Positions 41,319-52,288 of a DNA stretch of 64,000 nucleotides are shown here, one piece after another. The first letter of the stretch is position 1; each line of letters opens with the position of its first letter. The notes beneath the pieces are model-generated. The model searched no databases, had not been told where the DNA came from, and worked only from the letters and a program-made list of their open reading frames with translations. The position numbers were made by a program, and so were the translations under genes. This DNA comes from Spiroplasma sp. GTDB taxonomy: Bacteria > Bacillota_I > Bacilli_A > Mycoplasmatales > VBWQ01. The DNA is taken from positions 124,001 through 188,000 of the forward strand of contig JAVHXO010000001.1 in assembly GCA_031119525.1 (NCBI GenBank), read 5' to 3'.

Positions 41319-43142
41319 TTATTTGTTTAATTTATTTTTTAAAATTGACATTTGTTGTAATAATTCAATTTGTGTTGCAAGATTAGTAGTATTAGCAATT
41401 TGTTTAGTTAAATCTGCAATTTTTAAATCAATGCGACAATTTTCAATGTTTTTTAGATAATCTTTCACAATTGATCGACTAACTTGATAGTCTTTATTAT
41501 GATATTGGTTAATTATTTGATTTAAAAAGTCAAAAATTTCATTATCTTTTAATACATCTAAAAGTTCTTGCTGATCAATACAATTAATTTTTTCTTTGTG
41601 ATATTTTTCAGTAATTAAAAAGTGAAGATTCATTAATCTTTTATCAGGAAAAATAAATTTTTCCTTTTCTAAAATTAAGTAAACCTGATAATCTAATAAA
41701 ATATAAAAGAATAATTGTTTTTGCAATTCTAAGAATTTTTGTTCTAAAGAAATTGTTGGCAACACTTTTTTGTTCTGCCTTTTAGGTTGATAAACTTTGA
41801 TATTGTTTGATGACATAACTTGTTCAGTTTTTGACTGAAAATTTTTAAATACTGAAAATAAATCTTCTTCTGATAAATTAGTCATAACTTTTAACTTTTC
41901 TAAATAAAATTTAGTTGTAATTGGATCTTTAATTGCTTGAAATAAATCTTTTAATTGTTGTAAAAACTCTTTTAATTGATAACTATCTTGTTTAAAATCA
42001 TATTTTGTTTGAAAAAAATTAATCGCAAAATCAAATGGGTGTAAAGTTGTTTCAATCATTGTTTTAAACTGAGAAAGATTAGTTTTAATTAATTCATCAG
42101 GATCTTGATTTGTTTGATTATCAATTACTTTAACATTAAAATCTTGGGCTAATAAGTTAGTGGCAATTTTAATGGCTGCAGTTTTACCTGCGATATCACC
42201 ATCTAAAAAGATAATAATATCATTAGCAATTTTTTTTAACGTATTAATATGATCTTTAGTTAAATTAGTACCCATTAAAGCAACACAGTTATTAATACCT
42301 TGGGTACTAAGGCTAATAACATCCATATAACCTTCAACTAAATAAATGCCATTATTTTTAATGCTAAGACTATTTTTAGCATTATACAAATTATATAAAA
42401 TTCGCCCTTTTTTAAAGATTTCTGTTTCTGGAGTATTAACATATTTAAAACTTATCGATGAATCATTTTTTGTTGATGGAACAAAATTTCGACCACTAAA
42501 ACCTAAACACTCACCATCCAAATCAAAAATTGGAAAAATAATCCTGTTGAAAAACATGTCTTTAACTTGATCATTAGCAGAAATTTTAGCAAGACCAGCT
42601 AATAAAATTTCAGTAGTTTGATAACCTTGCATTTTTAAATATTCTAATAATTGATTATTATTTGGAGCAAAACCAAGGCAAAAATCATTAATATTTTTTT
42701 CAGTAATTTTTCGCGACTTTAAATAATTAAAAGCATCTTGCGCCTGATCAGTTGTCATTTGATATTGATAAAAATTTAATGCTAAATTATTTAAAATTTT
42801 AAACGGATGAAGAATAGTTTTGGTTGAGTCGGTTAAATTTAAATTTAATTTTTCTAAATCAATCTTACCAAAAACAGCAACTTCTTTAACAGCAGTAAAA
42901 AAATCAACCTTCTTATATTTTTGTAAAAAAATAAAAAGATTACCTTGTTCACCACAAGAAAAACATTTATAAATTTGTTTTTCTTGTGAAACTGATAATG
43001 ATGGATTAGAATCTTGATGAAAAGGGCAAACTGCTCAAAAGTTATTACCTTTACGTGTTAATTTCAAATACTGCCCAACAATATCAACAATATTAACTTG
43101 TTCTTGAATTTTGTGAATTTTTTGACTAAAGTCTTGATTCAT
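41319..43142 (-). CDS. dnaG: DNA primase
   Basis: Synthesises RNA primers for replication. The 607 residues have the CHC2 zinc finger ([16 protein letters not shown] and CFSC), the RNA polymerase core, and the TOPRIM domain with [11 protein letters not shown] and [14 protein letters not shown]; a helicase-binding-like C-terminal region follows. The protein is complete only with UGA Trp codons. The ATG at 43142 is preceded by GAAGGG. It sits between glyS and rpoD, the classic macromolecular synthesis order. Confidence 0.95.
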
Positions 43143-43199
43143 ATACACCCTTCTTTAGCTTCTTTAGTTTTTTTTGGTTACCTTTAAACATCTTTTTTA

Positions 43200-44591
43200 T
43201 TAACAAAAAATATTTAGTTTTTGATATAAATATTCTTTTAATTCACTAATTTTAACTCGATTTTGACTTGTATCATCACGATTACGAACAGTTACTTTTT
43301 GATCATCCAATGTCTGATAATCAATTGTAATACAATAAGGTGTCCCAATTCGGTCATGATAATTATATACTTTACCAATTTCATTTTTTTGTTCCAAAAT
43401 AATATCCAGTAATGATGACTGTAATAAGTCAAAAACTTCTTGAGTTTTAACACCTAACTTTTTTTTATTCAACGATGCAATTGCAACATGATAAGGTGTT
43501 AAATCTGAACTTAACTTTAAAACAACTCGTGTTTTATCTTTAGTTTTTTCTTTCCTCAAACCCTGGCAAATAATGGCAAAGAACAATCTTTCAACTCCCA
43601 TTGAAGGCTCAATCACCAAAGGATTAACAAGTTTATTCGTTGTACTATCTTGGGCTAAAAAGTTAGCCTTACTAAATTTTGTGTGTTGCAATAAATCATA
43701 ATTACCACGATTAGCAATACCACACAATTCTTTTCAACCAAACGGAAATTTATATAAAATATCAGTTGTTGCCAATGAATAATGGGATAATTTATCTTGA
43801 TCATGATTATGCAATCGATAATTTTCCTTGGTAATACCCAATTTTTCAATAAATGTTTGCACTGATTTGACTCAATAAGTAAATCAATTAATATCATCAG
43901 TTGGACTATAAAAAAACTCTAATTCCATTTGTTCAAATTCATACGTTCGGAAAATAAAATTTCCGGGAGTGATTTCATTACGAAAACTTTTACCAATCTG
44001 ACCAATTCCAAATGGTAGTCTTTTGTTATAAAATTTTTTGATATTATTAAAATTAATAAAAATCCCCTGCGCTGTTTCGGGACGAAGATATAACTTATTG
44101 CCTTGGTTTTCAACTGAACCTTGAAAAGTTTCAAACATTAATCGAAATTGTTTAACTTTAGTAAAATCATTTTTTTGGCAATTTAAACATTTTACTTTTG
44201 TTTCACCAATAAACTGATCTAATTTATCATTACTTCAACCATCACAATCAATATCAGGATAGTAGTGTTGAATTAAACTATCAGCGCGGAAACGAAACTT
44301 ACAATTTTTACAATCAACTAAAGGATCATTAAAATTATCTAAATGCCCTGATGCTTGTCAAACTTTAGAATTTAGTAAAATTGAACTATCTAAAGCAATA
44401 TTAAACTGATTATTTTTAATAAAATAATTTCATCATAATAATTTAATTTTATTTTTTAAAATAACTCCTAAATGACCATAATCTCAAGTATTAGCTAAAC
44501 CACCATAGATTTCTGAACCTTGAAAGACAAAACCAACTTCCTTTAAATGATTAATAATTTCTTTCATCGAAAAATTATCTGTTTCTTCCAC
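43200..44591 (-). CDS. glyS: Glycyl-tRNA synthetase (alpha2 type)
   Basis: Charges tRNA-Gly. The 463-residue class II enzyme has motif-like [34 protein letters not shown] and EPSMGVERL (motif 3), with an anticodon-binding C-terminal domain (about 345-463). A zinc-like CxxC region (DCKNCKF and KCLNC) is inserted in the N-terminal part. The start is GTG at 44591 with an ideal AGGAGG; the first ATG in frame is 24 bases downstream without a site. Six or more Trp codons are UGA. A consensus promoter lies 80 bp upstream. Confidence 0.95.
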
Positions 44592-44670
44592 TTTTTCCTC
44601 CAAATAAAATTGACGTTGTTTTTTAAGAGTACAATAAATATTTTATCTCATTTTTTCAAAAAACTACGAT

Positions 44671-44699
44671 ATTTTATTATTATATACTATATTTGTCAA
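44671..44699 (-). promoter_or_regulatory. Promoter of the glyS-dnaG-rpoD-nif3 operon
   Basis: On the minus strand a perfect TTGACA (44694-44699) is followed after 17 bp by TAAAAT (44671-44676). This is the best consensus promoter in the window and directs transcription to glyS, whose start is about 80 bp downstream. No tRNA-sensing leader structure (T-box) is apparent in that short leader. Confidence 0.75.
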
Positions 44700-44716
44700 G
44701 ACATTATCGGTTGTAT

Positions 44717-44878
44717 TTAATTTAATGTTTTTTGATCTAAAACATAATAGTGGTTTATTATTTGATAAATTTCTTTCTCCTTTGTTGTTGTTCTGTTAAC
44801 ATATGATTTTTTATAACGATAACCACTACTTCTTAAATCAATCATGGCAGCTTTTAATCGCGATTTTAGTTCACTTTC
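44717..44878 (-). pseudogene. Short coding remnant, unknown
   Basis: A minus-strand frame of about 53 codons directly after the GIY-YIG gene reads MIDLRSSGYRYKKSYVNRTT in its middle and ends with a TAA 18 bp upstream of the glyS promoter. It has no ribosome site, and an in-frame stop stands immediately before it. The basic composition is like the tail of a DNA-binding or transposase protein. It is probably a gene fragment; I cannot name a parent family. Confidence 0.35.
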
Positions 44879-44898
44879 AAGTTATATAGAATTAATTA

Positions 44899-45930
44899 TT
44901 AAATATTCCCGCTAGTTTTGTTATAACCATGTTCAAAAGAGTTATATTGTTCAATAAGTTGTTTTTCTTTTCTATCAAGTTCATCTTTACTTTCACATAT
45001 CTCATAACGATAAACAAAATTATGATTATTATATCAATCCTTAGCAAAAATAACATTATTAACTATTCCATTTTTAAAATGTTGTTTTAATCTAAGACCA
45101 AGATTTTTTGATTGACCAATATAATATTTATTGTTATCTTTGTTTCAAATAATATAAACACCCTTTTTGTTATAAACATCTTTAAAATTAAATAATGAAG
45201 CTTGTCTAACATCTAATCAACCTTTATCATCATTTTTAATTAAAACAATTTCTTGATTTTCAACATTCTGATAATAAACTAATAATTTATCAATTTTTTC
45301 ACTAGTTACCTTGTTTTCTTTATTAATTTCATTATTCAAAATTTGGTTTTTATTATCAACAGTATTTTTATGATTAGTATTATATTTTTCGTTTTCTTTA
45401 TTTAGGATAGCATTTAACCTTGCTTTTTCTTTTGATACATAACCAACAAATGAAAGAAACAATGTTGGTATTGCAAATAATAACCTTACTCAAAAATTAC
45501 TTTGTCAATCTTGATAATTAGTATTTTTATAAATATAATTAATTTTTTCTTTTTCAAAATATCTTAATTTAGCTTTATAAAAATTAATCTCATCACTAAT
45601 TGCCTGTAATTTAATTTCTTTTTTTCTTCATTCAGGAGTAATTCCGATTAAATCAATTAGTTCTAAAATTATATTTTTAGACAATTTTAAATCTTTAATT
45701 TCTATTTCAACAAATCTTTCAGGAATAATTTTTCTTGAAAACTTTTTAAGTACTTTTGTTCTAACCGAAACATCTCCATATATTGGATATCTCTCATAAT
45801 TATGTTGTTCATATCTAGTTATTTTTGGTTTGGTTGTCTTTTGAATAAGATTGAACTCTAAATGTTGACTATCTTTATAATACGCAACTTCTTCTAAATA
45901 AATTTCTTTTTTTTCTTTTATATCCGACAT
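44899..45930 (-). CDS. Membrane-anchored GIY-YIG endonuclease-domain protein
   Basis: The 343-residue protein ends with a GIY-YIG domain (about 245-335): GVYIIWNKDNNKYYIGQSKN (GIY as GVY, and YIG), then an Arg in LGLRLKQHF and the metal-binding Glu region (RKEKQLIEQYNS). A single hydrophobic helix (about 150-172, VRLLFAIPTLFLSFVGYV) separates it from an N-terminal polar domain of about 145 residues with no known relatives; a coiled-coil segment follows the helix. AAGGA gives the start. GIY-YIG proteins are nucleases of repair, homing or restriction; the membrane anchor is unusual. Confidence 0.82.
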
Positions 45931-45978
45931 AATTAAATATCCTTTTCTTCAATTGATTATTTTTTGTTTTTTTAAAAC

Positions 45979-46791
45979 TTATTTTATTAAACTAATTTGG
46001 ATTAAACGTAATGGAATTGCAATATATTTATCATCTGATGCAATCATCTTAAGTTCATCAAGAATTTGATTAAATTCTTCTTCATGATAAACTTTAGCCG
46101 CAATTAATGGATCTTTAATTTGGGCAAAATACATTCACATTAATTTTTTTTGCTGATAAGTTTTTAAAGTTGGGTGACTAAATTCAACATCATCAATTTG
46201 AAATTGATTTTGATTATTTAACCAATCTCATAAATGGGGGATACAATCAAATTTATAACCTAAACTATGAAGAAAATCTTGTGATGCAAGAGCAGAACTT
46301 TGTAAAACTTCTGAATACGGATATGTTGTTCAAGGAAATCCAGGTTCTTCAATAATTAATTTAGCGCCTGTTTTTAATAATTGATAAATATTTTTGAAAA
46401 AAATTTCTCAATTTTTTAAGTGTAATAATAAATAGCGAACATAAATTAAATCTGTTGATTTTAATTGATTTAAAATTTCAGGATCAATATTATGATGTTC
46501 AATATCTAATTGAAAATATTGAATATTTTTTTTTCCGTGCGTTCTTTTTTTGGTAATTTCTAATTGATCTTGCGAAATATCAATACTAAATACTTTTGCT
46601 TTGGGAAATTTGTGCGCAAAAAAATGGGACATACTTCCATGGCCACAACCAATATCTAAAATCTTCTTAATTGTTTTAGAATCAATATTATTAATAATAA
46701 AATCTTGACTATTTTTATCATAAACTTCTGATAATGAATTTAATTTTGGATGATCTTTACTACCATATTTGACAAGATGTTTTTTTTCCAT
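45979..46791 (-). CDS. Class I SAM-dependent methyltransferase, unknown substrate
   Basis: The 270-residue protein has the SAM-binding motif I ILDIGCGHGSMSHFFA, a motif II acidic residue in VFSIDISQDQLE, and the LIYVRYLLLHLKN segment. The rest is not informative. Family members of this type methylate small molecules or lipids. No pathway partner is adjacent; it lies between the GIY-YIG gene and era. A weak G-run (GGGGG) precedes the ATG. UGA encodes several Trp. Confidence 0.8.
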
Positions 46792-46823
46792 AATTATTAC
46801 CCCCTTAAAAATTTTTACCTAAT

Positions 46824-47711
46824 TTAAATATACCCTAATTCTTTTAAACTTTTTGGATTATTAGGTCATTCATCAATCACTTTAACAAAAAGATTTAACA
46901 TAATCTTAATATTAAAGATTTGTTCTAATTCTTCACGCGCTTTAATGCCAATACTTTTAATCATCTGCCCTTTTTTACCAATTAAAATTGCTTTTTGTGA
47001 ATCTCGTTGCACAACAATCACAGCAGAAATTTCTAATAAATCACGATCAACATCCATATTTTCAATAATAACAGCAACACTATAAGGAATTTCTTGCCTT
47101 GTTAAATAAATAATTTTTTCTCGAATTACTTCTTTGGCAATTTGTTGATCACTACTATTACTTTTAAGATTAATATCAAATAATTTTTCACCAGTTGGTA
47201 AATATTGATAAATTTTTTTTAGTAAAATATTTAAATTAAATTCTTTAACTGCTGATACGGGAATAATTTCTTTAAAATTTAACAAATCTTTTCACTCATT
47301 AATTTTATTAAATAATTCAACTTTAGTAACTAAATCAACTTTTGTTAACAATAAAAAGATTGGCATTATTCTTTCTTGGAGTAATTTAATAATTCTTTCC
47401 TCATTTGGTGAAATTGCTTCGTTTGCTGGTGCTAATAAACAAATAATATCAGTATCTTTGGTAGCACTAGTGGCATATTTATTCATAATTCGGCCCAATT
47501 GATTATGATATTTGTGAATTCCTGGTGTATCTAAAAAAATGATTTGCATATTATCATCAGTATAAATACCTTGCAGTTGTTCTCGTGTTGTTTGTGGTTT
47601 TGGACTAACAATAGCAACTTTTTCCTTTAAAATTGTATTAAGTAAAGTTGATTTACCAACATTCGGTTTGCCAATAAAACTTACAAAACCAGATTTAAAA
47701 GTACTACTCAT
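46824..47711 (-). CDS. era: GTPase Era
   Basis: An essential Ras-like GTPase that binds the 3' end of 16S rRNA in 30S assembly. The 295 residues contain G1 GKPNVGKST, G2 region with PQTTRE, G3 DTPGI, G4 TKVD and the C-terminal KH domain with ILIGKKGQMIKSIG. The end follows a UGA Trp codon at 46866-46868. The gene starts one base after the cdd stop in the ybeY-cdd-era operon. Confidence 0.96.
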
Positions 47712-47712
47712 A

Positions 47713-48138
47713 TTATTTTTTATTTCCCTTCAATGATTCTGGCATAAAAGCAAACGGTAATAAATCTTGCACTTTAATAATTTTAAGATCTTTATCATCT
47801 TTACTATTACAATTGCTAATAAAAACTTTAGCTGTTAACGGCATAATTTCAATCATAAATTGCCGGCAAATACCACAAGGTGAACCCAAACTAATACTAT
47901 CAGTAATTAAAAATAAAGCTTCAATATCAGTTTTTTGATAACCTAAAGTAATTACTTGTGCTAAAGCTGTCCTTTCAGCACAAATTGTTGCTGGAAAAGC
48001 AGCATTTTCAACATTAACTCCAGTAATTTCTTGGCCATTCTTTAAAATAACAATTGCTGCAACACGAAAATGAGAATATGGTACATAAGCATTTGTTTGT
48101 AATTTTTTTGCTTTACTTAATAATTCTTTAAGGTTCAT
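47713..48138 (-). CDS. cdd: Cytidine deaminase
   Basis: Deaminates cytidine and deoxycytidine to uridine in pyrimidine salvage. The 141-residue protein has the zinc-site motif CAERTAL (His/Cys-Glu) and PCGICRQF, the two catalytic blocks of the homotetrameric enzyme, plus YSHFRVAA in the N-terminal substrate site. It lies between ybeY and era, the same order as in Bacillus. The gap to ybeY is 35 bp. Confidence 0.96.
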   Translation of the reverse strand: MNLKELLSKAKKLQTNAYVPYSHFRVAAIVILKNGQEITGVNVENAAFPATICAERTALAQVITLGYQKTDIEALFLITDSISLGSPCGICRQFMIEIMPLTAKVFISNCNSKDDKDLKIIKVQDLLPFAFMPESLKGNKK

Positions 48139-48173
48139 CTTGATGCTAGTATTCCTTTCAATTATGATAACTT

Positions 48174-48644
48174 TTAATTACGTAAAATTTTTAATTTTGT
48201 TAAAACCTGATCTTGTAAAGCAAACATAATATCTTCTTCTGCTTGAGTTTCATGATCATAACCTAAGTTATGTAGTAAACCATGCAAAAATAAAAAAGAT
48301 AACTCACGATTTAAACTATGTTGATATTCAAATGCTTGTTGTTGAGCTTTGGGAAAACAAACATAAACATCACCTAAATCGTTAATATCTTTACTTTTAA
48401 CAGAAAATTTATCTTGATTAGCAAAAGATAAAACATCAGCAATATAATCTTTTTTGCGATAAGTTCGATTTAAAAGTAAACTTTGAGCCTCATCAATAAA
48501 AACTACAGCTACTTCAGCATTTTTAACAATATAATTTTTTTTAGCGCTACCCTTTAACGCTTGATCTAAAATTGCTGGTGCTAAGTTAGGGAAATTTTCA
48601 AGATCAAAATCTTTATCATTAAAAATGTTTACTTGATTACTCAT
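48174..48644 (-). CDS. ybeY: Endoribonuclease YbeY
   Basis: A single-strand RNase for 16S rRNA 3' maturation and ribosome quality control. The 156-residue protein has the zinc motif HGLLHNLGYDH (H-x3-H-x5-H) and the upstream substrate motif NRTYRKKDYIADVLSF, hallmarks of the family. It begins the ybeY-cdd-era operon, typical of Firmicutes, where ribosome maturation genes cluster. Confidence 0.95.
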   Translation of the reverse strand: MSNQVNIFNDKDFDLENFPNLAPAILDQALKGSAKKNYIVKNAEVAVVFIDEAQSLLLNRTYRKKDYIADVLSFANQDKFSVKSKDINDLGDVYVCFPKAQQQAFEYQHSLNRELSFLFLHGLLHNLGYDHETQAEEDIMFALQDQVLTKLKILRN

Positions 48645-48753
48645 AAGTTTCTGACTCCTATAATTTCTAATTTTAATTATAACAATATTTTATCTTTTAT
48701 TTTTACTTAAAAATAATATTATTGATAATCAGTGATTTATTAATTACTAATAA

Positions 48754-48787
48754 AATCACCACCAATAAACTAATATTGACGGTGATT
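48754..48787 (-). terminator. Terminator of rpsU
   Basis: On the minus strand a 14-bp stem (AATCACCGTCAATA with TATTGGTGGTGATT, two wobble pairs) and a 6-nt loop is followed by TTATT. It separates rpsU from the ybeY operon. Confidence 0.7.
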
Positions 48788-48805
48788 ACCAATCTTTTTA
48801 TTAAA

Positions 48806-49018
48806 TTACTTACGACGTTTAGATTTCTTTGCTGAATTACGTTTTGCACGCATTTCAACTCTTTTTGAAACAAAATATTCTCGTTTTTTTACTTGTCTTT
48901 TTGTTTCTTGCGATATTTTTTGAAATGATTTTAGTGCTTTATTAAAAGCTTCCTCATTACTTTTTTTATCTTTTTCATTATTATCAGCTGGTTGTGGTTT
49001 TAACTTTACTGATGCCAT
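48806..49018 (-). CDS. rpsU: 30S ribosomal protein S21
   Basis: The 70-residue basic protein has the S21 core: EEAFNKALKSFQKISQE, RREYF-like KKREYFVSKRVE and a C-terminal Lys/Arg tail ending KKSKRRK. S21 helps mRNA start-site recognition. The N-terminal 18 or so residues (QPADNNEKDKK) extend beyond the usual 58-residue length. AGGAG precedes the ATG. It is a monocistronic gene with its own terminator. Confidence 0.93.
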   Translation of the reverse strand: MASVKLKPQPADNNEKDKKSNEEAFNKALKSFQKISQETKRQVKKREYFVSKRVEMRAKRNSAKKSKRRK

Positions 49019-49210
49019 TTATAATCAGCTCCTATTTCTTTTTACTTATTCAGTATAATTGATAAAAGCAAAAAATACAAGTCAATTTCTATGATGTTAA
49101 AAAAATGCTAATTTTTTATTAAAAAAACAAAATTAATTCTCATTTTTTATAATCTTACAATACATTTAAATATTAATTAATAATCAATTAATTTAAATCA
49201 TATTTTTATA

Positions 49211-49243
49211 AAAAATAAGTAGTTTTTAGGCTACTTATTTTTT
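49211..49243 (-). terminator. Terminator of the secreted coiled-coil gene
   Basis: A 12-bp stem AAAAATAAGTAG / CTACTTATTTTT with an 8-nt loop lies 15 bp past the stop codon, with T runs on both strands. Confidence 0.85.
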
Positions 49244-49257
49244 ATAAGATAGAATAT

Positions 49258-50403
49258 TTATTTATCAAAATTATCTCATTTATACTGATTATGTTCTTCT
49301 ATTAATTTTATATTAACTAATAAATCAGTGGCTTTTTTTGTAAAATCGCTCATTTTTAAGAAAATATAAGATAATTTTGAATTAAAATTTTTATGATTAG
49401 TAGAAAGTTGACTAATTGCTTGATCAATTTCTGTTTGAATATCATTAATTTTTTCTTTTGTTAAATTTCTAATTGCTTGAGGCAATAAAGCAACATGAAT
49501 ATTTTTTAAATTTTTAATGCTAGTTCAATTGGAATTCATTTCAACAAGATAATTATGTGCTAAATTAATACGGTTTGTTTTTTCTTCAATAGCTAACTCT
49601 TTAACATTTTTAAATTGTACATTTTTATTTCAAAATTCATTAAATTTTATTTCTCTAGTTTTTAAACTTTCTTGCTTAGCCTTATATTCATCACGAATTT
49701 GTTTGAAAATTGCTTTTGCTTCATCTAATCGTTGATTTTCTTCAATATCATTATCATTAGTAAATGATTTTTTTGAAGCAGCAATTGCTGATACCTTAAT
49801 ATCATTAGGTAAATTAAATTCTAAAAATTTTTTATTATTATGTTGATAAATTTTTTCTAAAATTTCATTAACCCCTGAAAATTGCAATTGTTCCTTTATA
49901 GTAATAATATAACTTAACTTAGCATCAATATTTGAAATTTTAGGATCTAATTCATTTAAGTGTTCTTGAATTTCTGCTTGAATTTCTTCCATTGAATTAT
50001 CTCTAAGCTCTTGGGGTTGTAAGGCCAAATGTTTAGATTTAAAAGCAATAATATTGTTTACTTGTTTAACTGCTTCTGCTAAATAATCAGTAACAACTTT
50101 TAAAAATTCTTGTTTTTCTTTTGAATCTGTAGGAATAACCTCAAGCTGATTTACTTGATTTCATTTTTCATTAAACCGTTGAGTTAAAGTATTAAAATCT
50201 GATTTATATTTACTAAATTGTTCTGTATATTTTTGAAAAATTTGTCTTGCATAATCTAATTTAATTGCTGTGTCATTTTTTTCTTGATTTAATAAAATTT
50301 TATTACTTGCCAATACTGAGTGATTATTAATATTTAATACTAACTGTGAAGAAATACTAGTAGTTGCTATAGTAGCAAAAATAGGTAACATTAATTTTTT
50401 CAT
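49258..50403 (-). CDS. Exported coiled-coil protein with internal duplication
   Basis: The 381-residue protein starts with a signal peptide (MKKLMLPIFATIATTSISSQ) with no lipobox, then is mostly charged helix. Two ~150-residue halves are related: ALQPQELRDNSMEEIQAEIQ...DAKLSYI and ALLPQAIRNLTKEKINDIQT...NSKLSYI align. It is probably secreted or surface-exposed, structural or a host-contact protein; there is no enzyme motif. The start has a strong AAAGGAG. It stands alone upstream of a terminator, next to the two-module protein gene. UGA Trp codons are frequent. Confidence 0.8.
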
Positions 50404-50705
50404 AATAATTCTCCTTTTTAAGTAAGCATTTAAGTATTTAATAATAATTCAATTTACAATAATTACAACTTATTAAATGTCGTTATAAAAAAGATACAAA
50501 AAACTTAGTTACCAAACCCCCTTTTAATTTTAACTCATTATATACACTTGCAAGATATATCCACACTCATTGTATCCATAAATATTAAAAATGTATATAT
50601 CTTTTAAAAAATATTTTAATATTTAGTTTTCTAGGAAATAGAGTAGCAAATTCAGTTTTAATAACTGTCATATAATTATCTGAATTACCAAAAATATTAT
50701 TAATT
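50404..50705 (-). other. Intergenic region upstream of the exported coiled-coil gene
   Basis: This 302-bp stretch is the likely promoter region of the gene below it. A TATAAT (50537-50542 on the minus strand) with a weak TGTGGA 17 bp upstream is a candidate. No further gene or RNA structure is apparent. Confidence 0.45.
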
Positions 50706-52145
50706 TTAAATTTCCAAAATTTCTGCAATATCAGCTTCAGTTAAGTCAACGTCAGGATTCTGGCCATTTTTAACACCTGCAAAATATAAATTAGCTAATT
50801 CATCAGCATCTAATAAATTTTCTTCATTTGCTACTAGCAATTCAGAAATTTTTTCTTCTATTTGCTTATCAACAACTCTTTTTGTTAAATTTTCAAACTT
50901 TTTTGATAAATCAAAAAAATTTTGCTTCAAAATTTCAACTTTTGAATTCTCTTTAATGAGGGCAGTAATTATTAAATTATTTGATAGATTAAGATCTAAT
51001 TTAACATTTTGACTAGTACTTGGATTAACAAAATTAACTAGCCCATAATCTGAATTTTTACTATAATCATTTCAAAGGCTATAATCTTTTTTATCAATAT
51101 GTTTAACAATCTTATTATCATTAGCATACAAATACTTAGTTTTATCAACTAAACTTTTAAGTTGATTTTCATAATCCTCTATTTCTTGTTTTGATAATTC
51201 AGTATCAACAATTCAAGAATTTTTTGTTTCTTTGAAATTATTAAATAAAAATTTAACAGCATTATGAGTAAAATCAATTTTTAGTTTCAATAATGTATTT
51301 TGTTGATATAAATCATTTTGATTAATTTTTTGTGCTAATTTTTTAAGTAATTGGCTTTGTTGGTCAAAAGTTAATCGATATTTATAGTTAATTCAACTAT
51401 TATTGTACGAACAATTTTCTGTTTCAATTCCTGATACATAAAAATAAAAATCTTGACCATAAAAATTTAAAACTAATGGTTCTTCATCAAAATTTTCACT
51501 TCTTATGGTGCTTCCTCATCAAGTTAATGCTTGAGAATGGTAATATCTTAAAACAATTTTTTTGCTTTCTACTTTATCAGTAAAAATTGAACTTGAAAGT
51601 GAATTAAAATCGCGGTTAAGTTCTCCTAATAATTTTTTAACTTTAGCAAATTCAGCAATATCTGCTTGATTTAAAGCATCTTTACCTTGTTCTAAATCTT
51701 CATCAAAAACATCCAAAACATTATTAACAAAATCAATTTGTAATTTTAATAATACATCTTTGAAATATTGATTTTCTTGATCAATTTTTTTACCAAACGC
51801 TTCAATTAATCTTGCTTGATCATAATAATCTAATTCTTTTGTAAAATTATGTCACTGTGCTCTTGTATCAAAAAAAACACCAGTAATTCCTGATGCATAA
51901 AAATAAATATTTTTGTTATCAATATTTAAAATTAGAGGCTGCTCTGAATTATTGCTTTGAATTGAAAATATTCCCTTTCAAACTAAAGACATATGAACAT
52001 TATATTTTAATAAAAATCATTTTTCTACTTGAGTTTCCTGCTGAATTCCTTGTTTAATTTTTTGTTTCTTTGACGATTCTAATGGCGTCATTGAATTGTC
52101 TAATTTTCTAGTTTTAACTAAAGATTGATTTTTTGCTTTTGGCAT
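50706..52145 (-). CDS. Accessory protein with two W...PLVLNF-FYFY modules
   Basis: This 479-residue protein has two copies of the module seen at 7453-8340: copy 1 with VEKWFLLKYN, LVWKG, then QPLILNIDNKNIYFYASGI; copy 2 with TWWGSTI, then EPLVLNFYGQDFYFYVSGI. Each is followed by a helical stretch ending LLKLQIDF or LLKLKIDF. The C-terminal ~150 residues are acidic with the final segment DVDLTEADIAEILEI. There is no signal peptide or membrane helix. I cannot name the family. A weak AAGAAGAA precedes the ATG. It follows the thiN operon's end on the same strand. Confidence 0.75.
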
Positions 52146-52288
52146 ATTGGGTTCTTCTTTCTTATGTAAAAGTATGACCTATATTACCTACTAACAGACG
52201 CTTATTTCCACTAAAATACTTTAGTAATCCTTTAATTTTATTTTAAACTTTTGATTTATTTAATGCAAGAAAAAAAGAATTAAATTAT

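Noticed and set aside
44592-44716. T-box leader for glyS
   Set aside because: The leader is only about 80 nt and shows no conserved T-box core or terminator/antiterminator pair.
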